Shown piece after piece: positions 11,611 through 23,269 of a stretch of 64,000 nt of DNA. This stretch comes from Arachis hypogaea (taxonomy: Eukaryota; Streptophyta; Magnoliopsida; Fabales; Fabaceae). Both the position numbers and the translations under genes were made by a program. The stretch is from the NCBI RefSeq assembly GCF_003086295.3, contig NC_092051.1:67147772-67211771 (forward strand). Reading direction: 5' to 3'. Position 1 is the stretch's first letter. Each line of letters starts with the position of its first letter. Below the pieces are notes generated by a model. It had not been told where the DNA came from and ran no database searches. It saw nothing but the letters and a program-made list of their open reading frames with translations.

Positions 11611-11861
11611 TCGTCGAATGAGTTTTTTTTTCTTTTATTTTTTTATGCATAATGCAGGTGATGATGCAGAAATTATGAATGAACACTGATAAAAATAAAA
11701 TAAAATAAAACAAAGAATAAAAAGGGATGATCATACCATGGTGGGTTGTCTCCCACCTAGCACTTTTAGTTAAAGTCCTTAAGTTGGAAATTTTGGTGAG
11801 CTCCTTGTCATGGTGGCTTGTGCTTGAACTCATCTTGAAACATCCACCAACGCTTGGACTT

Positions 11862-13639
11862 TCAATAAGCTTCAACATCTCCAGAGAAATTCACCAAGCC
11901 TTGATAAAGTTCTCCACAAGCTTTGAACTCCCAAAGTCGATCCTCTTGTATGCCCAGATCCCAAATCTTGTATCTACACCCGTCTATAAGTTGATCATCA
12001 TGATTCCATCCGGGTGGTTTAGCCTTGGAATTCTTGTGTAAGCTCCGAAACATCCTCCTAGACCCATTCACTTTGGTTCTATACCAACCATTGTTATCAA
12101 ACCTTGATCGTGCAACCATCGTGAACCTAGAGTGATGTTTCCAACCACTACACAATTCTCCCTTACTCTTCAATCCGCAAAGAGCTCTAAGTTGACCATC
12201 TGTCTCAAGCAAACCATAGTCAAGTGGGAAGGTACAGTTTAAGGATATGAATATTACCCACTTGAATATTGTGTTGGATGGTAATGACTTGGGGGGGAGG
12301 TATCTCTAGTGGCAGCCTTGCCAATGTATGCTTTACTCTCTTGGGCTCCTCTTTGATGATCGTCACCTCTTGACAAGCTTCTACAACATTAACCTCTTCC
12401 TTTAGTTCAATGGGAGAGGACACAATTGTGGATAGAAATTCATTGATTCTTGAATCCATCTCTTGATCAACCTCTTCGAAGTCTTCAACCATGGTATGCC
12501 TTGGAGGTTGTACACCCTCCTCAACATCAAATTCAAACATCTTGGAAGGAGGCTCTATGACTTGACTTTCCCATGGAGGTTCCGCATCTCCTAGGTCTTC
12601 AACCACTTCCTCTTCTTTGATAATTTCGGCCTTCTCCACTTGCTCTAATACAAAATCAAATTCCTCCTTGATGTCGCATAATGTAGAGTTGTCTTCAATG
12701 ATGGAGCTTCCTTCTTGTCCAACCTTCACTAATTTGTCAATTGCTTCATCTTCTAGGGTCTCTCCTACCTCCACCTTTTGGGCCTCCTCTTGCTTCTTTT
12801 GAAGTATGAATTTGTGAAACCGATCCATTACGTCCCTAAGACAATCTCTTCTCTCTTGTTCCATGTCACTAGCATAATTGGGATCGTGTTGCTCTTGGAT
12901 TGATGGATGTGGGTGCTCTTCCATGGAGGGGTGGTGATGGGATGGAGAGATCATTATGTGGTTGAAAAAGAAGTGCACCAGAGCTTGAGGGTTGAATATT
13001 GGAGGTAAATGATGAATCCATGTGGGATATAAGACCTTGGAGAGTAGTGGTGAGACTAGTGAGAGTAGAGGTAAGTGTGGTTTGAAGCTCTCTTTGCCCT
13101 TGATGAGTAACACTAAGAGTTTTGTTATCCAATGGAGGTTGGGGTGGATAGGAGGGTTCATTTGTTGGGTGAAAGGGCTCATAATACGAAGGTGGTTCCT
13201 TTTGATAAGGATGTGGAGATGGTGTATATTGTAGTGGTGGTTCTTGGGGGTAATTGTGTTGGAATGGAGGTGGTTCTAAGCATGGCTCGTAAGGTTCTTG
13301 GTATGGTGGGTAAGGATTAGGGTCATATGGGGGTGTTTGGTGGTAAGGGACTTATGAGTATGGTGGTTCAAAATTATGTTGAAGAGAGGGTTCATAGGCA
13401 TGTGGTGGTGGTTCTTGACACGTACAAGAAGGACTACCACATCCATTAGATTGGTATGCATTAGGATTGGAGTTATACCTATATGAGACCGGAGGAGGTT
13501 GTTGCCAAGAAGGTTGAGCATATGCTTGAGGCTTCTCCCACCTTTGATTGTTCCATCCTTGATGCATATCCTTATTGTAGCTTCTATTTCCTAGAACATA
13601 GTTTGAACCAAACTCATAGCCAAAGGGGTGAGAATTCAT
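11862..13639 (-). pseudogene. Orphan gag-like gene of family Y (frameshifted)
   Basis: Coding traces continue across shifted frames on the minus strand. From 13639 there is a Q/P/Y/N-rich N-terminus (MNSHPFGYEFGSNYVLGN..., many Trp-Asn-Asn and Pro-Pro repeats, and a CTC motif). A Ser/Thr-rich part follows (12869-13132), then a long Glu/Lys-rich, probably coiled-coil part (about 12229-12880, e.g. KEEFDFVLEQVEKAEIIKEE). The last segment (11862-12212) is Trp/Arg-rich, with WKHHSRFTMVARSRFDNN and PPGWNHDDQLIDGCRYKIWD. It sits right after the 5' LTR and PBS, where gag belongs, but I recognise no gag core or zinc knuckle. At least two frameshifts separate the parts. I recall similar proteins as abundant hypothetical ORFs in peanut. 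Role unknown; a packaging protein of a non-autonomous element is a guess. Confidence 0.55.
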
Positions 13640-13765
13640 AGTAGCTTAAAAAAACAAAAACTAATAAAAATAAGCAACTAAGTCCTAAGTCTAACAAAAA
13701 ACCAACAAATAAGCAAAAAACAAATATTTACAATAACTAATAATAAGGCACACGTTTGCAACTCA

Positions 13766-13780
13766 CCGACAACGGCGCCA
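13766..13780 (-). promoter_or_regulatory. Primer binding site, tRNA-Asp type
   Basis: On the minus strand TGGCGCCGTTGTCGG starts three bases after the 5' LTR end at 13784. It matches the 3' end of plant tRNA-Asp(GTC) with one change from the TGGCGCCGTTGCCGG of the Athila-type elements in this window. Confidence 0.8.
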
Positions 13781-13783
13781 TTT

Positions 13784-15166
13784 TGATGAACGAATTTTTG
13801 ACGGTTTAGAATTTCACAATAAATTCTCATTGCAAGTATAGTTTCTAAACTAACAAATAATCCTTTCTAAACCTCGGGTCGTAATCCCTATGAATTGCAA
13901 TAAAGTGCTCTTGTTATTGGTTAAAGGTATGTTTTGGAGTTTTTGGAATAAGGGACAAGAATTGTAAATTGCAAAGGAAATAAACTAACAACTAGAAAAG
14001 CTCTTGGCAAGGTATGAGAACTAGAAGTCCTATCCTAGCTATCCTTAGCAATTGTAATAAGAATTGTCCATTGCTCCCACTTAGCTAACCTCTAACCGTG
14101 GAGGAAAGTCAAGTGGATGGATTAACTTGATTCCACAAGTCCTAATCTAATCATAATGAAAGACTAGCTTTAGTGGCATTCAAGTCAATTAGCAACTTCT
14201 AATTATCAATCAACAAGAGAATTAGATAACTCAAGAGTCACCAATTACTCTACCTAGGCCAAGAGGAACAAAATTTAACTCATAGCTAAAAGAAGCATTT
14301 CATCAAACACATAAAAGGCAATAAAGGTAAACAACATGAATTGCAAGAATCAAAGAGAGATCTAAATACAAAGGTAATAGATCCATAATAGAAAATCAAA
14401 TCAAACATGAAAAGGCATGGAAATCATAAATTGCATTGAAAAGGAAATGGAGATCTATATAAGAATTCATAAAATAAAAGAAAAATTGAAGCAAGAGAAG
14501 AAGTAGATTTAGATCTAAGAGAAGAGAACTAAAACCTAACCTAATCCTAATTCTTCTCTAGAAACTAACTTTCCCTCCAAAACTTGAACTAAAACTAACT
14601 AATGTGATGTAATGTTGTGATCTCCCTTCAATCCTTGGGTTAAATAGCATCAGAGATGAGTTGGATTTGGGCTTGGGAAGCCCAGAAGTCGCCCCCAGCG
14701 TTTTGCCTTTAAGTGAGTCAAGTGCGAGCATCGACGCGTACGAGTCATGTACGCGTACGCGTCGCTTGACAATTTCCTATCCACGCATACGCGCCATGTA
14801 CGCGTACGCATCGCCATGTGATCTCACATTCCACGCGTGCGCATCTGCTGCACGTGCGCGTCGATCTTAGCATCCCCAATCTTTGTTTCTTCATGAGTGC
14901 TCCACTTGCATGCTTTTCCTCTTCATCCCTTTGATCCATTCATAGCCTTTCCATCCTGAATTCACTAACAAACATATCAAGGCATCTAGTGGAATCAAAG
15001 GTGAATCAAATTTAGCTAATTAAGGCTTGAAAAGCATGTTTTCACACTTAAGCACAAATTAGGACACAATCATGAAACTATGCTATTTCATTGAATAAAT
15101 ATGGGAAAAAGGTCATAGAATATCCTAAATTAAGCACAAGATAAACCCTAAAAATGGGGTTTATCA
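13784..15166 (-). mobile_element. Family Y 5' LTR (minus strand)
   Basis: 1383 bp; plus-strand ends TGATGAACGA and GGGGTTTATCA. It carries an ACGCGT cluster at about 14700-14865, but I could not see the GTTGGAAAGC core that other Y LTRs have in this place, so part of it may be deleted. Confidence 0.75.
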
Positions 15167-15549
15167 GCTCCAGAAACCTAAAACTTTGTTTTCTAAATTC
15201 ATATAGAAATTCACTAAAATAATTCACTAACTTATCTTTAATGATATTAGAACCTAATTATTAGATAATACTCTAAATCAGCCTTTGAAAGGATTTTAGA
15301 AAGTAGGAGAACCTTCGAAAACAGAGAAAAATCATGTTTCAGCAAAACAGGGGTCTCGCGTATATAATCCCATGCCTCGCGTACGCATGCTATTGAAAAA
15401 AAGGGTGGTCGCGTATGCAACCCCCTGCTCGCGTACACGAGTGTCCCAACCCGAATGGGTTGCTCGCGTTGCCTGTTAAAGTTCGCGTACGCAATGGTTC
15501 ATTTTTGAATAGTTCATGTACGCATGTAGTGTTCACGTACGCGAGATGC
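15167..15549. other. Unclassified flank with GCGTACGCG patches, left part
   Basis: No gene. The stretch at about 15350-15549 holds degenerate CGCGTACGC motifs (e.g. CTCGCGTACGCATG). It ends in GATGC, the target duplication of the family X solo LTR, and continues at 35295 with CCCAACCCGAATGG, a phrase also present at about 15448. Probably a further repeat that I cannot name. Confidence 0.5.
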
Positions 15550-15786
15550 TGATGACATGTCATCATGTCATATTTTTCTATACTTTTTCATACAAGAAAT
15601 TTGATAATTAGTGCTTAAATATTGCATTCTTTTGTGCTTAAATGGTATATTTCTTTGATCTCTTGATTTTATAAACTTTGTAGGAAATAAGAAGAAAAAG
15701 AAGCAAAAAAAGCACAAAATAAGCTAAAAAGAAGAAAAGAGGAATTTTGGGCACGCTTTGAAGATTGAGCACGCTTTGGAACCTTA

Positions 15787-15810
15787 GGCCACGCTTTTAA
15801 AAGCGTGGCC
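15787..15810. repeat. 24-bp perfect palindrome in family X LTR, second copy
   Basis: Identical to 6552-6575: GGCCACGCTTTT followed by its reverse complement. Confidence 0.85.
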
Positions 15811-15983
15811 CATGACCATGGAGCCTTGACATTAGCATCATGAATTACCATGCATGCATGCATTTAATGACCGAACCAATAATGAAAGCATGCATGAAAT
15901 GATGCATGAAACGTTAATTAATTAATTAAGTCAATGAATGCTACGGCATTTAATGAAAGCATGCATTATTAAAGGCAATTGGC

Positions 15984-17774
15984 TGATGAGATATTTTGGT
16001 GAAAAATAAATTTCTCCAAAAACACCCAAAACTAACCGGCAAGTGTACCGGGTCGCATCAAGTAATAAAAACTCACGGGAGTGAGGTCGATCCCACAGGG
16101 ATTGAAGGATTGAGCAATTTTAGTTTAGTGGTTGATTTAGTCAAGCGAATTGAGTGTTGGTTGAGTGTTTTGTGACTTGCAGAAATTAAATTGCATTGAA
16201 GTAAAGAGAACAAGAAATAAATTGCTGAAACGTAAAGAACAAGAAATTAAATGGTAGAAACTTAGAGTGCAAGAAATGTAAATTGCGGAATCTTAAAGTG
16301 CAAGGAATGTAAATTGCTTGAAATGTAAAGGGGATTGGGACGTGGATTTGCAGTAATTAAACAAGGAAAAGTTAAATTGCATCAAACAGAAGAGTAAAAG
16401 GGGATTGGGATTGGATCGGATCTTATAGCAGAAAAGTAAATGAACATGGAAAGCAAGAAACAGAATGTAAATTGGAGATTTGGATCTCAAGACCCAGAGA
16501 CTAGAAAACTAAGTCTAGATCTCAATGCCTTCCTAGATCCAATAAGAACAATTGCAAGGGAGTTGTAAATTTCAAAGAGAATAGATGAAGAGCAATTAAC
16601 CGGAAATGAAATTCAATTAACAGTAAAGAAACAGAGAGATCCAAGATTGAGATTGAAACAGAATTTCTTCAATTCTCCAATCCAAGATCCAAGACAAGAG
16701 TAAATGAAATTGAAAGCAATGAAAACATAGAAATTAAAGTTCACTCAATATCAAAAGCTCTCCGAAAACTATTATGAAAATTCCAAAAGGAAAGCTCCCT
16801 GAAGAACTTGAATTCTATCCTATTTATACACTTTCTTCAAATGATCTTCAAGCCTTGAGTTGGGCCTTTGCTCTTGGTGGAATTGGGTTGAAAGAGGCCT
16901 TGGTTGATTGCTCTTGAAATTTGAAGAAGAACCAAAGTGAACCAATTGAACCGGGTTTGAGGTTAGCAAAAGTTGGACCAAAAGTTGGATCTAAAGTTAG
17001 GGGTCTAACTTTGGCTCCAACTTTTCATAGCAGCCAGCACAATTTGCTGGTATGAACGTTGGTGCCAACGTTAGGGGTCTAACTTTGACCCTAACGTTGG
17101 CCTTGCCTAATGTGCTTGTGGCGCCAACGTTAGCCACCAAGTTAGGGGACTAACGTTGGCGCAAACGTTTGCTCCTTCTCCATTGAAAATTCATGTGCCA
17201 ACGTTAGCCTCCAAGTTAGGGGGCTAACGTTGGCGCAAACGTTGGATGGCCAGGGAGGAATTCATGTGCCAACGTTAGCCTCCAAGTTAGGGGGCTAACG
17301 TTGGCGCAAACTTTTGGTGCCCAGGGGAGAATTTTCAAGTTCCAACGTTAGCCTCCAAGTTAGGGGGCTAACGTTAGGGCTAACTTTTCAACCAAAAGTT
17401 TGTGCAAAAGTTTGATGCTAACTTTAGGTCCAGCTTCTTGCTTCCTGGTTCAATTTCACTTATTCCATTGTCCTCTCTTCACTCCTAGCCATTCCTTCTT
17501 GCTTCAACCTTTCTCCAAGCTTTCTTCACCTATCATTAATCAACCAAACTCATCAAAGCTATGCTCAAAATCATGAGATATTCAATCTTTCATAATTTGC
17601 AACAAATATAGCATAAAATCTCATGAAATGGCATGAATTCATACATGGTTGATTAAATCAAAGGAAGCATGAAAATCTACCCACTTGGCTTGCTTATGGC
17701 TCAAGAAAGTGCATAATTCTAATGAAAACAAGAGAAAAAGACTAGCTAAAACAGGCTAGGATGACTTGTCATCA
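15984..17774 (-). mobile_element. 3' LTR of the 5.7-kb non-autonomous element
   Basis: Plus-strand ends TGATGAGATATTTTGG and GATGACTTGTCATCA. Contains the AACGTT hairpin array at 17040-17400. Short repeats such as GAAATTAAATTGCA/GCAAGAAATGTAAATTGC recur at 16170-16330. Confidence 0.9.
17040..17400. repeat. AACGTTAG hairpin array in LTR
   Basis: Four to five units of the form CCAACGTTAGCC, TCCAAGTTAGG, GGGCTAACGTTGG. The outer arms are exact reverse complements and can fold as a stem of about 12 bp. The sister LTR has the same array at about 20950-21310. Confidence 0.8.
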
Positions 17775-17810
17775 CAACACCAAACTTAAAACTTGCTTGT
17801 CCCCAAGCAA
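17775..17810 (-). promoter_or_regulatory. PPT-side hairpin (TTGCTTG-GGGA-CAAGCAA)
   Basis: On the minus strand a perfect 7-bp stem with a GGGA loop (17810-17793), then GTTTTAAGTTTGGTGTTG running directly into the LTR start. It matches the Athila-type modules at 58114-58150 and 60058-60094 apart from the loop base. Confidence 0.7.
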
Positions 17811-19872
17811 GAAAAGATTTATGCTCCAAGGTTCTTTCAATTAAGATGGATAGAGGAACAATTGTAAAGTGCAGTGAGTGAAGTGATCAAGTATCAGTGG
17901 GGTGAATTCTAAACCATATGCTCATGTAAGGGCTTCAATGCTCACTAGTCCTTACATATTGGGAGTCGTAGGTCTTAGGATTTTCATCCAAATGGTATCA
18001 TGGAGGTCTCTATATATGTAATCACCTTGAAGCAGCTTATAGTTTCTGTGCTTTGGCCTCGACTCTAAGTATCATGTCTCAAAGCGGCTCTTTAGATAAG
18101 CTTTCAATCAATACTCCTAAACCAGTTGGTTTTAAGGTATTAGGTGTTAAAGCACCCCTAAGGATTTACTTGCTCAAGCCTCTTTCTTTGACACAACTCA
18201 ACCACAAGCATTTTACTAGGCTACCAACTCTTTGAGTCATTGTTTCTTCTTTCTTTTCTGCCTAGTAATTGATGCTCAGAGCCTTGGGCTATGTTCTTTT
18301 TGTTTTTGCATTTTCTTTTCTTTCTTTTTGTTTTATTTGCTACTTCTTAGATCAATAAGTTTTTGAGAATCTCCACAATACTTTTTTGAACTTCATGTCC
18401 CGCCTATGAGCTCCCATGCAAGTTTTCACAAGCATGCAACCTCAATACATTATCATACAACTAGAACCACCACTTCTCCTAATCTTTTGCTTGCCTCAAA
18501 ATTGTTAAATTCCTCAATCCTTCTTTTCAAAGAACTTTCATGTGATGCATTTCTTGGAAATTGAGTGCAAACAAGTTTTGAAGATGAGAATGTTGTGAAT
18601 GATCAAGCCTCTTGCTTATTGAATTATAAAGAAAGAAATTATACTATGCATGCAGGCAGGGCAATTAAGGATACAATCCAACTTTAAATCACAGCAATAA
18701 TTGGTGTAGAATAATCACTTAACAATACAACCTGTTGGAGTTCAATTGCTTTCCTTTTTTCTCATCATCATTGTTGCTGGCCTTTAGGTTCATCTTTTGT
18801 TCTTTGGTTGATGATGCTCAATCCTTCCAACAGCTTGTATGGACCTCTACAGTGATGTTGAAAGTTGCTTGTTCCCCAAGCACTTGAAAAATGGTTAGCT
18901 TGCATGATTTATTTGTGGGCCTTTGTACTTACTTTGGTGTGGGAACACCAAACTTAGTACCTTGCCAATGCATCAGATTAACCATGTGTGAAACTCTTTT
19001 TCTTCTTTTTCAAAAGCAATAAAACTGAAAACTAGGAAACAGCAGAATAGTTAACTAGTTTATCCAACATGCTTGAGGCCAGCATTATGCAGAAGGTGAG
19101 AGTGTGTTTTATGATGAGATTTTGGTGGAACACCAAACTTAGAGTCCTTCATTCTCCCTTAGATTGTTTTGGTGTGCAACACCAAACTTAGCTTCTTGCA
19201 ATGTAGATAAAACTAGTTAACCTTTTTATTGAAATGGATATGAAAAGACAGTTACCTCCGGTTGGTTTGCCTCCCAACAAGCGCTCTTTTATTGTCACTA
19301 GCTTGACATCCTTCACTCTGTGCTCATGGAAGTTGAGGCTTCTGTTGCCTTAGGTTTCCTCCTCTTGCTATGGGCTTCCTTCCCTCTGTTTCTCTTTCCA
19401 TAGCCTTCTTATTTTCCTCCATGACTCCCTTCTCTTTCAACACAGCATCCTTTTCATGGCTATGGATAGTTGCTTCGAACTATGGGTTACATTATCATCC
19501 ATGGTAGGGGTATTACTCTCATGATTGCTAGAATTTGTTGAGTTCCCTTCCATGATCTGCACAGTCACAACCAATTCAAGTGAAGATAGAGCATATTCAG
19601 GCCAGGATATGATTGAAGGATCAGTTGACACAAAGTATCAAACAGTTGGCAAACTCGAGAGAGCAATGAACGAAAACCACTCCTCTCGTTTGTTTTTCAA
19701 GCTATGAAAATCATATTCAGCAGGATGAGCCAAGGAAATTTCACTCTATTGCTAGAATGAGGTTTCTATCAGCTCAGGCAAAACTTCAAACAGTTAGTGG
19801 GTTAGTCAAAAATTAAAGAAAAAGTGCTTGATCTAGATTACCACCTCACTTAATCATTGTCAATCTAATCAA

Positions 19873-19890
19873 TCCCCGGCAACGGCGCCA
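19873..19890 (-). promoter_or_regulatory. Primer binding site, tRNA-Asp type
   Basis: On the minus strand TGGCGCCGTTGCCGGGGA, identical to the PBS of the Athila-type and Tat-type elements, six bases from the 5' LTR at 19897. Confidence 0.9.
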
Positions 19891-19896
19891 AAAACT

Positions 19897-21687
19897 TGAT
19901 GAGATATTTTGGTGAAAAATAAATTTCTCCAAAAACACCCAAAACTAACCGGCAAGTGTACCGGGTCGCATCAAGTAATAAAAACTCACGGGAGTGAGGT
20001 CGATCCCACAGGGATTGAAGGATTGAGCAATTTTAGTTTAGTGGTTGATTTAGTCAAGCGAATCGAGTGTTGGTTGAGTGTTTTGTGACTTGCAGAAATT
20101 AAATTGCATTGAAGTAAAGAGAACAAGAAATAAATTGCTGAAACGTAAAGAACAAGAAATTAAATGGTAGAAACTTAGAGTGCAAGAAATGTAAATTGCG
20201 GAATCTTAAAGTGCAAGGAATGTAAATTGCTTGAAATGTAAAGGGGATTGGGACGTGGATTTGCAGTAATTAAACAAGGAAAAGTTAAATTGCATCAAAC
20301 AGAAGAGTAAAAGGGGATTGGGATTGGATCGGATCTTATAGTAGAAAAGTAAATGAACATGGAAAGCAAGAAACAGAATGTAAATTGGAGATTTGGATCT
20401 CAGGACCCAGAGACTAGAAAACTAAGTCTAGATCTCAATGCTTTCCTAGATCCAATAAGAACAATTGCAAGGGAGTTGTAAATTTCAAAGAGAATAGATG
20501 AAGAGCAATTAACCGGAAATGAAATTCAATTAACAGTAAAGAAACAGAGAGATCCAAGATTGAGATTGAAATAGAATTTCTTCAATTCTCCAATCCAAGA
20601 TCCAAGACAAGAGTAAATGAAATTGAAAGCAATGAAAACAAAGAAATTAAAGTTCACTCAATATCAAAAGCTCTCCGAAAGCTATTATGAAAATTCCAAA
20701 AGGAAAGCTCCCTGAAGAACTTGAATTCTATCCTATTTATACACTTTCTTCAAATGATCTTCAAGCCTTGAGTTGGGCCTTTGCTCTTGGTGGAATTGGG
20801 TTGAAAGAGGCCTTGGTTGATTGCTCTTGAAGTTTGAAGAAGAACCAAAGTGAACCAATTGAACCGGGTTTGAGGTTAGCAAAAGTTGGACCAAAAGTTG
20901 GAGCTAAAGTTAGGGGTCTAACTTTGGCTCCAACTTTTCATAGCAGCCAGCACAATTTGCTGGTATGAACGTTGGTGCCAACGTTAGGGGTCTAACTTTG
21001 ACCCTAACGTTGGCCTTGCCTAATGTGCTTGTGGCGCCAACGTTAGCCACCAAGTTAGGGGGCTAACGTTGGCGCAAACTTTTGCTCCTTCTCCATTGAA
21101 AATTCATGTGCCAACGTTAGCCTCCAAGTTAGGGGGCTAACGTTGGCGCAAACGTTGGATGGCCAGGGAGGAATTCATGTGCCAATGTTAGCCTCCAAGT
21201 TAGGGGGCTAACGTTGGCACAAACTTTTGGTGCCTAGGGGAGAATTTTCAAGTTCCAACGTTAGCCTCCAAGTTAGGGGGCTAACGTTGGGGCTAACTTT
21301 TCAACCAAAAGTTTGTGCAAAAGTTTGATGCTAACTTTAGGTCCAGCTTCTTGCTTCCTGGTTCAATTTCACTTATTCCATTGTCCTCTCTTCACTCCTA
21401 GCCATTCCTTCTTGCTTCAACCTTTCTCCAAGCTTTCTTCACCTATCATTAATCAACCAAACTCATCAAAGCTATGCTCAAAATCATGAGATATTCAATC
21501 TTTCATAATATGCAACAAATATAGCATAAAATCTCATGAAATGGCATGAATTCATACATGGTTGATTAAATCAAAGGAAGCATGAAAATCTACCCACTTG
21601 GCTTGCTTATGGCTCAAGAAAGTGCATAATTCTAATGAAAACAAGAGAAAAAGACTAGCTAAAACAGGCTAGGATGACTTGTCATCA
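19897..21687 (-). mobile_element. 5' LTR of the 5.7-kb non-autonomous element
   Basis: 1791 bp, same length as its partner at 15984-17774 and nearly identical. The AACGTT hairpin array is at about 20950-21310. Confidence 0.9.
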
Positions 21688-22687
21688 TTGGCTAAAGAAC
21701 ATATCATGCTTTAAACATGAATGCATTGGCTTTATTAATTAAATGAAAGTTCATGAATGCATTACTAAGATAATTAAAAGCCAAAGCATGCAATATAATG
21801 AACTAAGGCGTTAAAACAAAAAAAAAAAGCCTAGCGTTCATAAAATGTAACGGAGCGCTCATCCAAGGAAGAAAGGGAGCGCTACGTGAATTTTGTTAAC
21901 TTTCTTGGGCTCATGGAGGCTAGGTAAGGAAGGCATGCATCTAACGTTCATTAAATGAACGTAGCGCACCATGAGGAACCACACAAGCAAGGGAAGCCCA
22001 TCAAGCCAAGGAGGTAGCCTTTAAAAATTGAGCGCTACGTTAACTTTGTTAATGTTTTCGGGCCTCCCCAAAGATAAAAGTGAAGCGTGACACTTATAAA
22101 GGAAGCCAGCTAGGCTCAAAGAGGGAGCCTCACTCCAATGCAAGGGGCGCTATGTTCAATTCACTCACTAAGCGCTACTTTGGGCTGAAGAAATTGCTAG
22201 CAAATGAAGCCAGCAAGGCTCGAAGAAGGGAACAAAAGAAAAAGTAATGGGTGCTACGTTGCATTAGTTAAATTAGCACTACGAACAAGGCTTGGTTTGA
22301 CGAGCCTGGGACAAGGCAAGGGAGCGCTACGTTTCCTTACTTAACCGAGCGCTCCACTGGAGCTTCAAAAAAAAATTCACACTGATCCAATTAAATCAGG
22401 CCATCCAGATCCACTCTTCTTCAAATCCAAAGCAAGCAAAGCCCATTGACATGATTCAAAGGCACAAGAAACAATTAGATTAGGAATTTCATTTTAATTG
22501 TAATTTGTTTTCAATTTCAATTTCATTTTGAATTTGGTAAAAAGCCTATATAAGGCATCATTTTCATTTTTGTAAGAAGGCTGGCTCTACTAGAGAGCAA
22601 TAGGAGTAGGATTATAATAGAGAACTCTTTGTTTAAATTTTCCTTTGTGAACTTGAGAAGGGGAAATCAAATCTGGGTTTTACTTTC

Positions 22688-23228
22688 TGTTCATACCCTA
22701 GGTCGAGCTATCCGACCTGGGATGATCGACGACAAAGCGACCGACCTCTTCAGGTCAAGCGGACCGACTTCTTCTTAAAGAACTCGGCCAAGTTGACAGG
22801 AAAGCCCATAAAGGGCCCAAGTAGAGGAACACGACCCAAGTCCAAAGGCCGTCCAAGCCTATAAGAGATAAGGGCGGTTCCCTTGAAGATAAGCTGACCT
22901 CAACTCAATGATAAAGATAAGATAAGAGAACTAACTTATCTTATCTAGAAAGGTCACTCTACAACTACTATAAGTACACTGGAGCACCCAGGTATAACTC
23001 ATACTCTGATTCTACAATAAACCTGCTTAATACCCATGCTAACTTAAGCATCGGAGTCTCTTGCAGGTACCCCCCACCCTCCGGTGACCAAGGATCAGAA
23101 GTGCAGCCAGTCCAACAAGTCAGACACAACAGCTCCGGCTGCCACTAACCAGCCGGACACGTCATCTCCGACCAGTACAGAAGATCTCATCCGAGATCGG
23201 CCTACAGTTTCAGGTAACCCACGGAACA
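22688..23228 (+). mobile_element. 5' LTR of Tat-type element
   Basis: 541 bp, TGTTCATACCC to ACCCACGGAACA. TATA-like TATAAGTA at 22969-22976 and AATAAA at 23016-23021 give a normal U3-R-U5 layout. An open frame starting with GTG at 23084 runs from the LTR into gag but has no ATG before 23270. Confidence 0.92.
22969..22976 (+). promoter_or_regulatory. TATA box of Tat-type 5' LTR
   Basis: TATAAGTA, 40 bp upstream of AATAAA at 23016. The 3' LTR has TATAAATA at 34404-34411. Confidence 0.55.
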
Positions 23229-23229
23229 T

Positions 23230-23247
23230 TGGCGCCGTTGCCGGGGA
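23230..23247 (+). promoter_or_regulatory. Primer binding site, tRNA-Asp type
   Basis: TGGCGCCGTTGCCGGGGA one base after the 5' LTR; exact complement of the plant tRNA-Asp(GTC) 3' end as I know it. Confidence 0.9.
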
Positions 23248-23269
23248 ACCTGGAAGTCATCCCATCACC

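Larger units (their letters stand above)
3750..15166 (-). mobile_element. Complete family Y non-autonomous LTR element
   Basis: In element order: 5' LTR 13784-15166, tRNA-Asp-type PBS 13766-13780, orphan gag-like gene 11862-13639, palindrome cluster, micro-ORF 10551-10634, hairpin 10500-10517, PPT-side hairpin 5233-5252, 3' LTR 3750-5213. No RT, RNase H or integrase is present. The element is interrupted by the solo LTR at 6243-10093, leaving about 7.6 kb of its own sequence. Its flanks do not match (GTACG on the left, GCTCC on the right), and its two LTRs are clearly diverged. It is therefore old, or its ends have been rearranged. It probably relied on proteins of an Athila-type partner. Confidence 0.75.
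15984..21687 (-). mobile_element. Young non-autonomous LTR element without coding capacity
   Basis: Two direct LTRs of exactly 1791 bp (15984-17774 and 19897-21687), TTGGC on both sides (15979-15983 and 21688-21692), PBS at 19873-19890 and PPT-side hairpin at 17793-17810. I counted about 16 differences between the LTRs by eye (near 0.9 %), so insertion is recent. The 2.1-kb internal region has no gag or pol. The short minus-strand ORF at about 19437-19553 (MEGNSTNSSNHESN...) and a following frame with EENKKAMERETEG may be remains of a small gene, but support is weak. Shared PBS and PPT-side signals suggest mobilisation by Athila-type proteins. Confidence 0.9.

Noticed and set aside
12220..13182. 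Intact host gene of 320 codons
   Set aside because: Its N-terminal third is an out-of-frame reading of the family Y gene; the real frame is found in neighbouring frames, and the position between LTRs fits an element gene.
23084..23269. Open frame entering gag from the Tat-type LTR
   Set aside because: It begins with GTG in the LTR and has no ATG before 23270. The first ATG after the PBS is the better start.
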